A model generated the notes under the pieces. It worked only from the letters and a program-made list of their open reading frames with translations. It had not been told where the DNA came from and did not search any database. Positions 16,548 through 25,230 of a stretch of DNA of 64,000 bases are shown one piece after another (position 1 is the first letter of the stretch; the number at the start of each line of letters is the position of its first letter). The stretch covers positions 62,001 through 126,000 of the forward strand of contig JAVBLS010000019.1 in assembly GCA_031553235.1 (NCBI GenBank), read 5' to 3'. The position numbers and the translations under genes are program-made. The DNA is from Frigididesulfovibrio sp031553235 (GTDB taxonomy: Bacteria; Desulfobacterota; Desulfovibrionia; Desulfovibrionales; Desulfovibrionaceae).

Positions 16548-16832
16548 CGGGGCCTCCCTGGGCGCGGGCATCGGCAAAAAGACCATTAATCAATCTTTTC
16601 ATCATTTTCCATATAACGGAACCGCTACAACGGCAAGGAGGCTCGGGAGCCGCGGAAAGAAACCCGGTGGATCGCAGGTCGGTGGAGGCCGCTCGGACCG
16701 TCCGTATTCGTGTCGAATCGGATCTGGGTTGTTGGATGTGCGCCGAATAATTGCTTTCGAATTTTGCCGGGGGTAAAAAGAAAAGGAGGCGCAAATCAAC
16801 GTTGCACTGCAATCAACGCTGCGGCGGGTGCT

Positions 16833-17435
16833 ATGATGCGAAACGGCAAAAAGAACCTCGGGGCGAGTTACTGTCTTTTTCCGGCTCCGGTCGTGCTCTG
16901 CGGAACATACGACGCCGCCGGCCGGCCCAATTTGGCCACCCTCTCGGCTGTGGGGGTATGCAGCACCAGGCCGCCGGTCATCCAGATCGGTGTGATGCCG
17001 GCCAGGCATTCCCATGCCGCGATCCTCTTGAAGCAGGCTTTTTCACTGAATATTCCCTCGCGGAAATATCTGCCCGAGGCCGATTACTGCGGCATTGCCG
17101 GCGGCCGCAAGGTGGACAAGTTTGCCCGCACCGGTTTGACGCCGGTGCGCGGCACCTATGTGGAGGCGCCGCTGGTGGGGGAATTCCCCGTCTGCATGGA
17201 GTGCAGGCTGATCCAGTGTATCGAACTGGTCAGCCACGATCTGTTTCTCGGCGAGGTCGTGGCCACCTGGGTGGCGGAAGACGCCGTCGGCGACGACGGC
17301 TGGATCGACCCGCGGAAAGTGGACGCCTTTTGCTACATGCTGCAGATCAGAAAGCCCCGGGTCTACCATGCCGTGGGCGAGCCGTTGGCTCCGGCCTTTG
17401 AGGCGGGCAAGGTCTTCATGCAGGCCGGGGAGTGA
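16833..17435 (+). CDS. Flavin reductase family protein
   Basis: The protein of about 200 residues has the FMN-binding split-barrel features of the flavin reductase family: PAPVVLCGTYDAAGRPN near the N-terminus, RPPVIQIGVMPARHSHAAI, then GRKVDKFARTGLTP. Family members reduce FMN or related substrates, and homologues in sulfate reducers act in oxygen or redox metabolism. Two adjacent ATG codons at 16833 and 16836 are the plausible starts; a GGAGG at 16785 is too distant to serve them. The 280 bases upstream are non-coding and contain a short GGCCGCTC-type fragment near 16690. Confidence 0.85.
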   Translation: MMRNGKKNLGASYCLFPAPVVLCGTYDAAGRPNLATLSAVGVCSTRPPVIQIGVMPARHSHAAILLKQAFSLNIPSRKYLPEADYCGIAGGRKVDKFARTGLTPVRGTYVEAPLVGEFPVCMECRLIQCIELVSHDLFLGEVVATWVAEDAVGDDGWIDPRKVDAFCYMLQIRKPRVYHAVGEPLAPAFEAGKVFMQAGE

Positions 17436-17525
17436 GGGCGGGGGCGGTTTGCCCTTGACGTGAGCTGCAAGAAAGTGCTCCCTTGCGGGAGCGTTAATGA
17501 ATCCGGAGGACCGGGGGGCTGTAAA

Positions 17526-17658
17526 GGCCGCTCAGCCCCTCCGGATTTTTTCGTCCCGGCAGGAACGCATAGCAGCTCTCGCGTTGAGAGCGTGAGGAAA
17601 TCGCGTATTAACCTCCTGACGGGACGAAAAAAATCCGGACGGCATCGCGGCTCGCGAC
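17526..17658 (+). repeat. Family 2 structured repeat, copy 1 (candidate RNA element)
   Basis: The element begins GGCCGCTCAG and ends near GGCATCGCGGCTCGCGAC. An 18-bp outer stem pairs 17540-17557 with 17621-17639. Inside it, a 6-bp hairpin GCTCTC/GAGAGC lies at 17575-17591. Conserved boxes are AGGAACGCATAGC and AATCGCGTATTAACCTCC. The 5' half can also pair with AATCCGGAGG just upstream at about 17500, so alternative folds are possible. Copies occur at 46193, 49386 and 57424. It lies in a 570-base gap without genes after the flavin reductase. Confidence 0.75.
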
Positions 17659-17760
17659 ACGCTGTGGGAGAACGAAAGGCCTTGACGGCACCGCAGGATT
17701 TTCGTCGGCAACGGCAGTTCTCAATTCAGAATAGGCGGTAAATCCTGTCGGAGTGCTTCT

Positions 17761-17880
17761 TTAGAGCAGTTTATGCTTCAAATAGCCGCTTAACGGCGGG
17801 CAAAGCCCGCATACAACTATTTGGCGGCAAGGATTTGCCGACAAATCCTTGCGAGCATTTCACACTTGAAATGCCCTAGG
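17761..17880 (-). repeat. Family 1 dispersed repeat, copy C
   Basis: This is a reverse-oriented copy of the 119-base element with all three hairpins retained. It lies 130 bases beyond the 3' end of the decarboxylase gene. Confidence 0.88.
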
Positions 17881-18009
17881 GCGTCTCAAGGCCGCGAGAG
17901 GGAGCAGGGGCCATTCGATTTGCAAACGGTGAAAACGGCCGGCAGGGGCCGAAAGTGGCGCCGGCCGGTTGCAGACCGGAAAGCTCCCGGCCCCGCAGGG
18001 GCCGAAACT

Positions 18010-19788
18010 TCACGGCCGCCCGGCCGACGCCCCATGGGCGCTTTGGGGGCCGCGCGGGCCGTAGTTGTTCTCGGCGGCCCGGGGACCGTGGATTTTGAGG
18101 ATCTCGGGCGCGTCCAGCCGGTCCAGGCGCAGTTCGATGAAGCAGGCGCAAGCGCGCTCCCCCGCCTCCCGCAGGGCCTCCTCCAACTCGTCCCCGGTGC
18201 CGGCCGTGGCCGTGAACACCTGCGCCCCCGGCGCGAAGACCTCGGGCAGCCGGGTGTATTGCCAGGGGGCGATGTCGTTGTACGGGGCATCCTTGCCGAA
18301 AATCCAGCGCTCGATGGTGTAGCCGTCGTTGTTCAGCAGAAAGATGATCGGCCGGAGCTTGCGTCGCAGAATGGTCGAAAGTTCCTGGGCGGTGAGCTGG
18401 AACGAGCCGTCGCCGATGAACAGGATGTGCCGGCGGTCGTTGGCCGCGGTCATGGCGCCCAAAAGCGCCGGCAGCGAATGGCCGATGGCCCCCCAGATGG
18501 GCTGGGCGATGAACTTGGCCCCTTCGGGCAGCCGGACGTCGGCCAGGCCGCTCAGGGCCGTGCCGGTCTCGGCGTAGATCACGTCGCCGGGGCAGAAGAA
18601 CCCGGCCAGTCCGGACCAGAGCCGGGCCTGGGTCAGGGCCTTGGGTTCGGGTGCGGTCCCGGCTGAGGCTGCTTCGACCGCGCCGGCGGTTCCGGTGGCC
18701 GCTTCGGTTGCGCTCCCGGCCGGCGTCGCCGGATCGGCGCACTCCCGGGCCTGGGCGGCCCAGGCCTCGGCCGATCCGTTCACGCGTTCCACCAGATCGG
18801 GCAGCCGTTCCATCAGGTCGCGCGCGTTCACGCCCTCGTAGATTTCTCCCTCGACCGTCAGGCTGTGGCGCTGGATAAAAATCCGGGCCGAGCCGGGGGG
18901 GCTTTTGGGCGTGGGCACGGGGCTGCCTTCGCTGAAACCGGGCGCGAAGGCCATGAGGCAGTCGGTGCGTTGCAGCAGATCCCGCACCCGCGGCACGGAG
19001 TCCCGGCCGTTGAACATGCCCGCGTACAGGGGGTCGTCTTCATTGAGCATGGCCTTGCCGGTGCGCAGGGCCACATAGGGGATGCGCCGCTTGTGGGCCA
19101 GCCGGGTCAGGTCCTGGGCCAGGCCCGAGCGGTCGACCTCCCGGTCGATCAACAGGACCGGCTGCGTTGCCCGGGCCAACAGCCGGGCAATGTGCCGGGC
19201 CGCGCTTTCCAGGCGCTCGGCATCGCTCGCGGGCAGGGCCGGCGACAGGGGCTCCTCGGGGGCGTCGATTTCCAGATAGGAAATGTTGGACGGCACCTGG
19301 ATGAACACCGGCTTTTTTTCGCGCAGGCAGGCGAGCAGGGCGCGGTCGATCTCTTCGCCGGCATTGGCCGGGGTCAGCCGGGCGGTGTGCGCGGTGAACT
19401 CGCGCAGGCAGTTGCGCACGTTGTCGAAATTGCCGTCGGCCAGGGAATGGTGCAGCCGCAGCCGGCTTTCCATGGCGTAGAGCGGCGGCGTGCCCGAAAG
19501 GCAGACCACCGGAAGGTGCTCGGCGCAGGCCCCGGCAATGCCGCACAGGGCGCTCAAGTCGCCCACGCCGTAGGTGGTCAGCAGGGCGCCCACCCCGTTC
19601 ATCCGGGCATAGCCGTCGGCGGCGTAGGCGGCGTTCAGTTCGTTGCAGGTGCCGATGAACTCCGGGCCGTCCCCTTCACGCATCTGCTCCAGCAACTGGA
19701 GGTTGAAGTCGCCCGGAACGCCGAAGACATGGCCGATGCCCATCTGGCGCAGGCGTAAAAAGAGAAAGTTCCCGATGGTTGTTTTCAC
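18010..19788 (-). CDS. ThDP-dependent 2-oxoacid (pyruvate/indolepyruvate) decarboxylase
   Basis: This 592-residue enzyme should decarboxylate a 2-oxoacid such as pyruvate or indolepyruvate to the aldehyde. It shows the family's catalytic Glu in CNELNAAYAADGYAR (residue 50), the His pair in LHHSLADGNF, and the thiamine diphosphate motif GDGS followed by NN about 25 residues later. The GTG start is chosen because AGGAG lies 7 bases upstream; an ATG four codons further up would extend it slightly. An Ala/Thr-rich insert of about 40 residues separates the middle and C-terminal domains and is not typical. Substrate cannot be decided from sequence. Confidence 0.88.
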   Translation of the reverse strand: MKTTIGNFLFLRLRQMGIGHVFGVPGDFNLQLLEQMREGDGPEFIGTCNELNAAYAADGYARMNGVGALLTTYGVGDLSALCGIAGACAEHLPVVCLSGTPPLYAMESRLRLHHSLADGNFDNVRNCLREFTAHTARLTPANAGEEIDRALLACLREKKPVFIQVPSNISYLEIDAPEEPLSPALPASDAERLESAARHIARLLARATQPVLLIDREVDRSGLAQDLTRLAHKRRIPYVALRTGKAMLNEDDPLYAGMFNGRDSVPRVRDLLQRTDCLMAFAPGFSEGSPVPTPKSPPGSARIFIQRHSLTVEGEIYEGVNARDLMERLPDLVERVNGSAEAWAAQARECADPATPAGSATEAATGTAGAVEAASAGTAPEPKALTQARLWSGLAGFFCPGDVIYAETGTALSGLADVRLPEGAKFIAQPIWGAIGHSLPALLGAMTAANDRRHILFIGDGSFQLTAQELSTILRRKLRPIIFLLNNDGYTIERWIFGKDAPYNDIAPWQYTRLPEVFAPGAQVFTATAGTGDELEEALREAGERACACFIELRLDRLDAPEILKIHGPRAAENNYGPRGPQSAHGASAGRP

Positions 19789-20124
19789 GGCAGGTCTCCT
19801 GGGCATTTGCGGTTTGAGATATTGGCTTTTACGTCTTGCGGCCTTCGCGGCCGGGGGGAGGGGAACGCCGCGAACGGGGCCGCGCCGGCCGGGGCGGAGA
19901 ACCGGGCCGTGCGGACCCGCCGGGGGCCGCAAGTGAGCGCCACTCTTCCACAGCACGCCGGAGCCGGTCGATGATTTTCCCGCCGGGGTTGTTTCCCGCC
20001 GGGGATTTTCGTTCTCTGCCAAGGAAGACGAGCGCCGGGCGGGAGAAGTGTATTGCGACATGCAGGAGCCGCGCACGGGGTGAGCCTGACGCGGGCAGAG
20101 GCGAAAAGGCCCTTGAGAAACGTC
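19789..20124. other. Intergenic region with a family 3 repeat fragment
   Basis: No gene is supported here. Positions 20005-20074 in reverse orientation share GCAATACACTTC, CGCCCG and CTTCCTTGGC boxes, in the same order and spacing, with the element at 23726-23867. Confidence 0.5.
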
Positions 20125-20579
20125 TCACCTGTTCCAGGAAGGGATACGCGCCTTCATCTCCTCCAGCCCGAGAATGTCGTAGGCAAAGCCTTTTTTGACC
20201 AGCTCCGGGGGCAGGGGCTCGTCGTATTTCTCGAACACGGGAATTTCGCCCCGGTAGATCAGCTCCAGGGGGTTGAGGGGCCGCTGTTCCATTTCGGCCA
20301 GAATGCTGAGAACTCTTCCCGGCCGGTTTGCATCTTGAACTGCGGAAAATACGGCCGCAACGAGTCCAGAGCGGACAGGCCGAGTAAGGGCGCGCAGCGG
20401 AGTTTCAGGAAGCGTTCCAAGGCCGGAAAGGCGTAGGTGCCGAGTTGGGGGAACAGGCACCACATGTCGCCGCCCAGACGGAGCAGCGGCTCTTGCGCTG
20501 GACCGTAATTGGCGGCGGTGTGCCGGGCCTCGGCCGGGCGGGAAGACGCGGCGTATGATATTGTGTGCGAATTTTTCAA
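20125..20579 (-). pseudogene. Frameshifted C-terminal fragment, Lhr-type helicase-like
   Basis: Two overlapping frames together look like the end of one protein. The first (from 20579) reads LGGDMWCLFPQLGTYAF, ALERFLKLRCAPLLGL and PYFPQFKMQTGREEF. The second, ending at 20125, continues LAEMEQRPLNPLELIYRGE and LPPELVKKGFAYDILGLEEM. The join near 20300-20320 needs a frameshift. The pattern resembles the C-terminal end of large DEAD/DEAH (Lhr-like) helicases, by memory of such sequences only. The upstream helicase body is absent, so this is a decayed remnant. Confidence 0.5.
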
Positions 20580-20601
20580 CGCATCGCGGCAAATTACCCA
20601 A

Positions 20602-20836
20602 GCGTAACTGCTTATAGTATGGTAGATGTAATTATTTTATTTGTTATAACGTGGTGTGAGAATATTGTGCACTGTAAAATATATAAATGAAGTGTGTTAT
20701 ATATTGTGCATTTTTTTATAACGGCAGAAACATAATATCATATGCTCATATAGAATATAATATACGCATAATTAAAATATGTTTTTTACTATTTTCACAA
20801 AGGAAGGTCATAATTCCATAAACCAAGGGAGGGCTT
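20602..20836 (+). promoter_or_regulatory. A/T-rich upstream region of the chemoreceptor gene
   Basis: About 230 bases are strikingly A/T-rich compared with the rest of the host DNA. They contain repeated TTGTGCA and ATATATA tracts. They end with the ribosome binding site GGGAGGG five bases before the ATG at 20837. A promoter is likely here, but no sigma-factor type can be assigned with confidence. Confidence 0.4.
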
Positions 20837-22624
20837 ATGAAATTTTTGGAAAACATCACGGTGGGAAAGAAGATCGTTTTGCTCAGCGCGATTCTTTTGC
20901 TCGGCTTGCTGCTCGTGTCCGGTGTCGGCCTGAATGCGTCCCGTCAGTTGAACAACGAGATCAACGCCATGTATGACGAGAATTTGCAGGCGCTGGTCCT
21001 GGCCAAAGAGGCGAACGTCGAGCTTGTCAGCGCGCAACGGGCTCTGCGCAATCTGATGCTCTGGCAAAACGATCCGAACAAGGTCGCGGAATACAGAGAT
21101 GAATTTGCAGACCACACGGAAGGGATGCAGAGAGATCTCGGGGAGGTGAGAAAACTGGTCGACGAGCCGGAGAACATCCGACTTCTTGACGGCATGGACA
21201 ACGCCATGGAGGCGCTCATTCCCCGGCAGAAGGCCCTTGTGGATGCCGCGTTGCGCGGCGCCGACCGGAATGAACTGACCGTCATGCTTCAGGAGACCGG
21301 GCAGTACGCCGAAAAGGTCGACAAGATAATGGACGATTTCAACAGGAGCATGGCCGAAGAGGCGAAGAGCCGTTACAACTATACGGATGAACTCTATGGG
21401 CGCGCGCTGCTTCTGTCCTGCGTGGTCACGGCGGTGGCCGTGCTTCTCGGCGGGCTGTTCGGCAACATGACCAAGCGCGCCGTGGCCAACCCGCTGGTTA
21501 CCGTGGCCGCAAAGGCCGGTTGCGTGGCCGGCGGCGATCTGGACCAGACCTTTCAGTTGGATCGCAAGGACGAAATAGGCAGCCTGGCCGGCTCTCTGGA
21601 GCAGATGGTGGCCAACCTGCGCGAGCGCATCGCCGAGGCCGAGCAAAAGAGCCGCGAGGCCGAAGAGCAGAGCCGCGAGGCCGAAGAGCAGAGCCGCAGG
21701 GCCGGCGAGGCCACGCTTGAGGCCCAGGCTGCCCAGGCCAGGTCTGAAGAAGGCCGGCAGGCCATTCTCACCGCGGCCGGCAATGTTGAGCAGGTGGTTT
21801 CGCGCCTTTCCACGGCCACGGAAGAACTGTCGGCCCAGGTTGAGGAATCCAGCCACGGCAGCGCCATGCAGCGCGAACGCGTGACCTCCTCGGCCACGGC
21901 CATGGAAGAAATGAACGCCTCCGTGCTGGAGGTGGCCCGCAACGCCGGTGTGGCCGCCGAAGGGGCCAACTCGGCCAAGTCCAGAGCCATGGACGGCGAG
22001 GAAGTGGTGCGCCGGGCCATAGAGTCCCTGGGCCAGGTGCAGCGGAACATCGACGTCCTGCGTTCGGAAATGGAGCAGCTCGGCGGGCAGGCGGAATCCA
22101 TCGGCACCATTATGACCGTGATCAGCGATATCGCCGACCAGACCAATCTGCTGGCCCTGAACGCGGCCATTGAGGCGGCCCGGGCCGGCGAAGCCGGGCG
22201 CGGCTTTGCCGTGGTGGCCGACGAGGTGCGCAAACTGGCCGAAAAGACCATGAACGCCACCAAGGAGGTGGGTGAAGCCATTGCGGGCATTCAGCAGGGC
22301 ACCCGGCGCAGCATTGAGGCGGTCACGGCCACGGTGAGCAATGTGGAAGGCACCGTAAGCCTGGCCGCGGAGTCCGGCAAGGCCCTGGGCGGCATTGTGA
22401 CCGAGTCGGAGCAGGTGGCCGACCAGATGCGCAACATCGCCGCCGCCGCCGAGGAGCAGTCCGCGGCCAGCGAGGAGATTACCCGCTCGCTGGAGGAGAT
22501 CAACCGCAGCGCCGGGGAAACGGACGCCGCCATGCGCGAGTCGTCCCAGGCCGTGGCCGAGCTGGCCTCGCAGACCTCCCAGTTGCAGGCCCTGGTGCAG
22601 GATCTGCGCCGTGACAACGGGTAG
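20837..22624 (+). CDS. Methyl-accepting chemotaxis protein
   Basis: The 595-residue receptor has a first membrane helix (residues about 12-32), a periplasmic four-helix-bundle-type sensor (33-188), a second helix (about 190-208), a HAMP linker, a coiled coil with three near-perfect REAEEQS repeats (about 270-290), and the cytoplasmic signalling domain. The hairpin tip DQTNLLALNAAIEAARAGEAGRGFAVVADEVRKLAE is the CheA/CheW contact region. It should sense a periplasmic ligand and control the CheA kinase. No other chemotaxis gene is adjacent. Confidence 0.95.
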   Translation: MKFLENITVGKKIVLLSAILLLGLLLVSGVGLNASRQLNNEINAMYDENLQALVLAKEANVELVSAQRALRNLMLWQNDPNKVAEYRDEFADHTEGMQRDLGEVRKLVDEPENIRLLDGMDNAMEALIPRQKALVDAALRGADRNELTVMLQETGQYAEKVDKIMDDFNRSMAEEAKSRYNYTDELYGRALLLSCVVTAVAVLLGGLFGNMTKRAVANPLVTVAAKAGCVAGGDLDQTFQLDRKDEIGSLAGSLEQMVANLRERIAEAEQKSREAEEQSREAEEQSRRAGEATLEAQAAQARSEEGRQAILTAAGNVEQVVSRLSTATEELSAQVEESSHGSAMQRERVTSSATAMEEMNASVLEVARNAGVAAEGANSAKSRAMDGEEVVRRAIESLGQVQRNIDVLRSEMEQLGGQAESIGTIMTVISDIADQTNLLALNAAIEAARAGEAGRGFAVVADEVRKLAEKTMNATKEVGEAIAGIQQGTRRSIEAVTATVSNVEGTVSLAAESGKALGGIVTESEQVADQMRNIAAAAEEQSAASEEITRSLEEINRSAGETDAAMRESSQAVAELASQTSQLQALVQDLRRDNG

Positions 22625-22727
22625 GTGGCGGAGACGGTTCGCCGGGTTGTGCCGGGCCGGAAGAGTTCGAGGCGTGTTGAAGGAAGGGGATTGGCCCGAA
22701 ACGCGTTGCGGCGCGATGGAGGCCGCT

Positions 22728-23672
22728 TTACTCCCCGCTGCGGGAGCCGGCTGCCGCGGTCACGGTCTGTGGCGGCAGCCGGCGCAAACCGCGCAGGTTC
22801 TCCCAGGTGTACAGGGCCAGGGCGGTCCAGATGCAGATGAAGGTGACCATGCGCCCGGGGGTCACGGGCTCGTCGTAGACAAAGACCCCGAGCAGAAAGA
22901 TCATCGACGGCGTCAGGTACTGCGCCAGGCCCAGGGTGCTCATGCGGATGCGCCGGGTGCCGTAAGAGAACCAGAACAGGGGCAGGGTGGTGATGATGCC
23001 GGTGGCGATCAGCAGGCAATTGGTCCAGAGGTCGGTGCGGGCAAAGGAGCCGGAGCCGGTCAGGCCCTCGTGGACCAGCCAGGCCAGGGCCACGGGCAGC
23101 ATGAGCGCGGTTTCCGCAAACAGGCCGGGCAGGGCCTCGACCACCACGATTTTGCGCAAGAGGCCATAGGCGGCGAAGGACACGCTCAGGCCCAGGGCCA
23201 CCAGGGGCAGGCCGCCCAGGGTGATCAACCGGAAGAGCACCCCGCCGGCGGCCAGGAAAATGGCCGTCCGGCCGAGGCGCCCGGGGCGCTCGCGGAAAAA
23301 GAGCATGCCGGTGAGGATGTTCAGAATCGGGGTGATGAAATAGCCCAGGCCCGCCTCGACCACCATATTGTTGGCAATGGCCCAGATGTACAGATACCAG
23401 TTGAAGCCGAGCAGGGCGCCGGAGAGGGCCAGGGCGCCGATCTCGCGCGGCCGGCGGAAGATGCCGAGCGCCGGGCCCAGCCTGCCCGTGAGCGGCATGA
23501 ACAGCATGAGCACCACAAAGGACCAGAACATGCGCTGGAAGAGCACTTCCACAGAGTTCACATGGCCCAGGGCCTTCCAGAAAATCGGCAGAACGCCCCA
23601 GACGGTGAAGGCCCCGAGGGCGGCGAAGATGCCGTTGCGCTCGGGGTCGACGATGGCCTTGGGGAGGTGCAT
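22728..23672 (-). CDS. rarD: EamA/RarD family transporter
   Basis: The protein of about 314 residues has ten hydrophobic helices in two EamA halves. It carries the RarD-type N-terminal segment FTVWGVLPIFWKAL followed by RMFWSFVVLML and the later GFNWYLYIWAIANN. RarD proteins are drug/metabolite-type permeases of uncertain substrate. The ATG at 23672 is preferred because GGAAG lies 8 bases upstream; an ATG two codons earlier is possible. It is convergent with the chemoreceptor gene. Confidence 0.9.
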   Translation of the reverse strand: MHLPKAIVDPERNGIFAALGAFTVWGVLPIFWKALGHVNSVEVLFQRMFWSFVVLMLFMPLTGRLGPALGIFRRPREIGALALSGALLGFNWYLYIWAIANNMVVEAGLGYFITPILNILTGMLFFRERPGRLGRTAIFLAAGGVLFRLITLGGLPLVALGLSVSFAAYGLLRKIVVVEALPGLFAETALMLPVALAWLVHEGLTGSGSFARTDLWTNCLLIATGIITTLPLFWFSYGTRRIRMSTLGLAQYLTPSMIFLLGVFVYDEPVTPGRMVTFICIWTALALYTWENLRGLRRLPPQTVTAAAGSRSGE

Positions 23673-23725
23673 AGGCATAGCTTCCAAACTACATGAGGGA
23701 ACTCAACACTTTACCGGCAAGCTCA

Positions 23726-23867
23726 GGAAATGGGGTTAACGGCTTTTTTGCCCGCTGTCCGCGCCGGACTCGTTTCGTGCGGAACCCATGTATGCGGCAA
23801 TACACTTCGCTCCGCCCGAAACTCATCTTCCTTGGCGGCGAACAAAAAAGCCGTCAACCCCATTTCC
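23726..23867. repeat. Family 3 long inverted repeat
   Basis: Arms of about 25 bases at 23726-23750 and 23843-23867 match except for one base (GTTAACGGC against GCCGTCAAC). They enclose about 92 bases with the boxes GCGGCAATACACTTC and CTCATCTTCCTTGGC. A shorter related copy lies at 20005-20074 in reverse. It sits between rarD and the next gene and could also act as a bidirectional terminator because each arm ends in a T- or A-run. Confidence 0.7.
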
Positions 23868-24422
23868 CTACTTTGCGAAGGAGCGTTCAAACAGCGCCGT
23901 AATCGCGGCCCTGCCGGTGTCTTCGAGAAAACGCGTGCCCGTGGCCGTGAAGTGGTCGGCGCTGATCTTCGGGGCGGGGTCGGCCGTCCAGTTGTCTTTT
24001 TCCCAGCGGAACCAGGCGTTTTTTTCCTGGTCAAAGACCCACAGGGGCTTGTTGCAGATTTTGGCGAATTCCGCGCCCCAGCCGGTGCCGCCCTTGGCCG
24101 TGCCGTCGGGCAGGATGGCGCCGACGACAAAGACCTCACGCCCGCCCGCGACCTGCCAGCAGATGGACTGCAGCACCTTGCGGAACAACGGGGCCCGGGT
24201 ATACTGGCGGTTCATGATCCGCGAGACGTAGGTCAGGCTCACATCCTTCAGGGCCAGTTCTTCGGTGGTCAGCACGCGCACGCCGCGGTTGCGCTCGATC
24301 TGGTGGCCTTCAAAGCTGTAGTTCACTTCCTGCAGGCCGAAGCGCTCGGCCGTCTCACCGAAAAAGGCCTCGGCCCCGGCCGCGCCGCCGCTGTACAGTA
24401 TGCAATTTTTGGGATCGAGCAT
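23868..24422 (-). CDS. Hypothetical protein with possible SLOG-like nucleotide-binding fold
   Basis: The 184-residue protein begins with NCILYSGGAAGAEAFFGETA, a glycine-rich loop after a beta strand that recalls SLOG/Rossmannoid proteins. It later has GGREVFVVGAILPDGTAKGGTGWG, a second glycine-rich loop. No membrane segment or signal is seen. The function is unknown and the fold assignment is inference from these loops. It follows the lipoprotein gene with a 17-base gap on the same strand. Confidence 0.6.
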   Translation of the reverse strand: MLDPKNCILYSGGAAGAEAFFGETAERFGLQEVNYSFEGHQIERNRGVRVLTTEELALKDVSLTYVSRIMNRQYTRAPLFRKVLQSICWQVAGGREVFVVGAILPDGTAKGGTGWGAEFAKICNKPLWVFDQEKNAWFRWEKDNWTADPAPKISADHFTATGTRFLEDTGRAAITALFERSFAK

Positions 24423-24439
24423 CCATTCACTCCTCTGAT

Positions 24440-24904
24440 TTATTCGTGTTGCACGCGGGCTTTATTCTCGCCGGTGGTGAGAATGCGCACCCGGTCACCT
24501 TTGACAAAGAAATCTTCGTTGCCCTGCACCACCACAATGTAGCCGCCGGAGTCGAGTTCAACGGTGATCTGGTTGGCCGGGTAGCGCCGCAGGGCCGCCT
24601 CGCCCGCGCCGCCCGCCAGGGCGCCCGCGGTCGCGCCGCCCACGGCGAACAGCACCTTGCCCGAGCCGCCGCCCAACAGACTGCCCAAGACGCCGCCGGT
24701 CACGCCGCCGAGAATCGGGCCCACAAGCGAGGAATCGCTCTCGACCATGACTTCGGTCACGTCGGTGACCGTGCCGGTCTGCACCCGCTGGATGCTGCGC
24801 ACGTCGCCGTCGCTGTAAGTTTTGCCGCCGCGCGAGGCGCAACCGGCCATGAAGAAGATTGCCGGCAACAGAATCGCGGCAAAAAACTTTTTGCAATCAA
24901 TCAT
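24440..24904 (-). CDS. Glycine-zipper outer-membrane lipoprotein
   Basis: The 154-residue protein has a lipoprotein signal peptide ending in the lipobox FMAGC (Cys21). A central region rich in spaced glycines (GPILGGVTGGVLGSLLGGGSG, then GGATAGALAGGAG) is the glycine-zipper 2TM motif of SlyB/PcP-like lipoproteins. A small beta domain follows. Such proteins sit in the outer membrane and are linked to envelope integrity. It is the first gene of a two-gene unit with the SLOG-like gene. Confidence 0.85.
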   Translation of the reverse strand: MIDCKKFFAAILLPAIFFMAGCASRGGKTYSDGDVRSIQRVQTGTVTDVTEVMVESDSSLVGPILGGVTGGVLGSLLGGGSGKVLFAVGGATAGALAGGAGEAALRRYPANQITVELDSGGYIVVVQGNEDFFVKGDRVRILTTGENKARVQHE

Positions 24905-25230
24905 CTGGATTCCCTCCGGGCGGCGCGCCGCTCAAATCCGGCACACTCGCCTCATTTAGCTTTTTTCTGTTCCCCCGGCAAGTTCGCCCGCCGCGGTTCG
25001 GCGTGATGCTTTGCCATATCGGCGCTCAAGCCGAGTTCCCGCCGGCGGCCGGAGGCGGCGATTTTTACCGCCTTCGCCGCAAATGCGAAAAGCGGGCCGG
25101 CCGAAACGGCGGGAGAAAACGGATTTGTATAACCTAATTTTTTAGTTGGATTTTTTTACGGATTCCGCTATGGATTGATCCAGTTTTTTCAGTATAATAT
25201 AGCAAATCTTGTTGCAATAAGGAGACGGGG
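24905..25230 (+). promoter_or_regulatory. Upstream region of pepD with a candidate promoter
   Basis: No gene is supported in this 326-base divergent gap. A TATAAT at 25193-25198 lies 33 bases before the pepD start in an A/T-rich run. The matching -35 hexamer is poor, and TTGATC at 25175 is too close. The ribosome binding site AAGGAG is at about 25219. Confidence 0.35.

Noticed and set aside
17526..17658. Family 2 elements as integron attC sites
   Set aside because: The size and imperfect hairpin are attC-like, and TTAAC/GTTAA boxes occur, but the boxes are not at the ends of the stem and there is no integron integrase or gene-cassette array.
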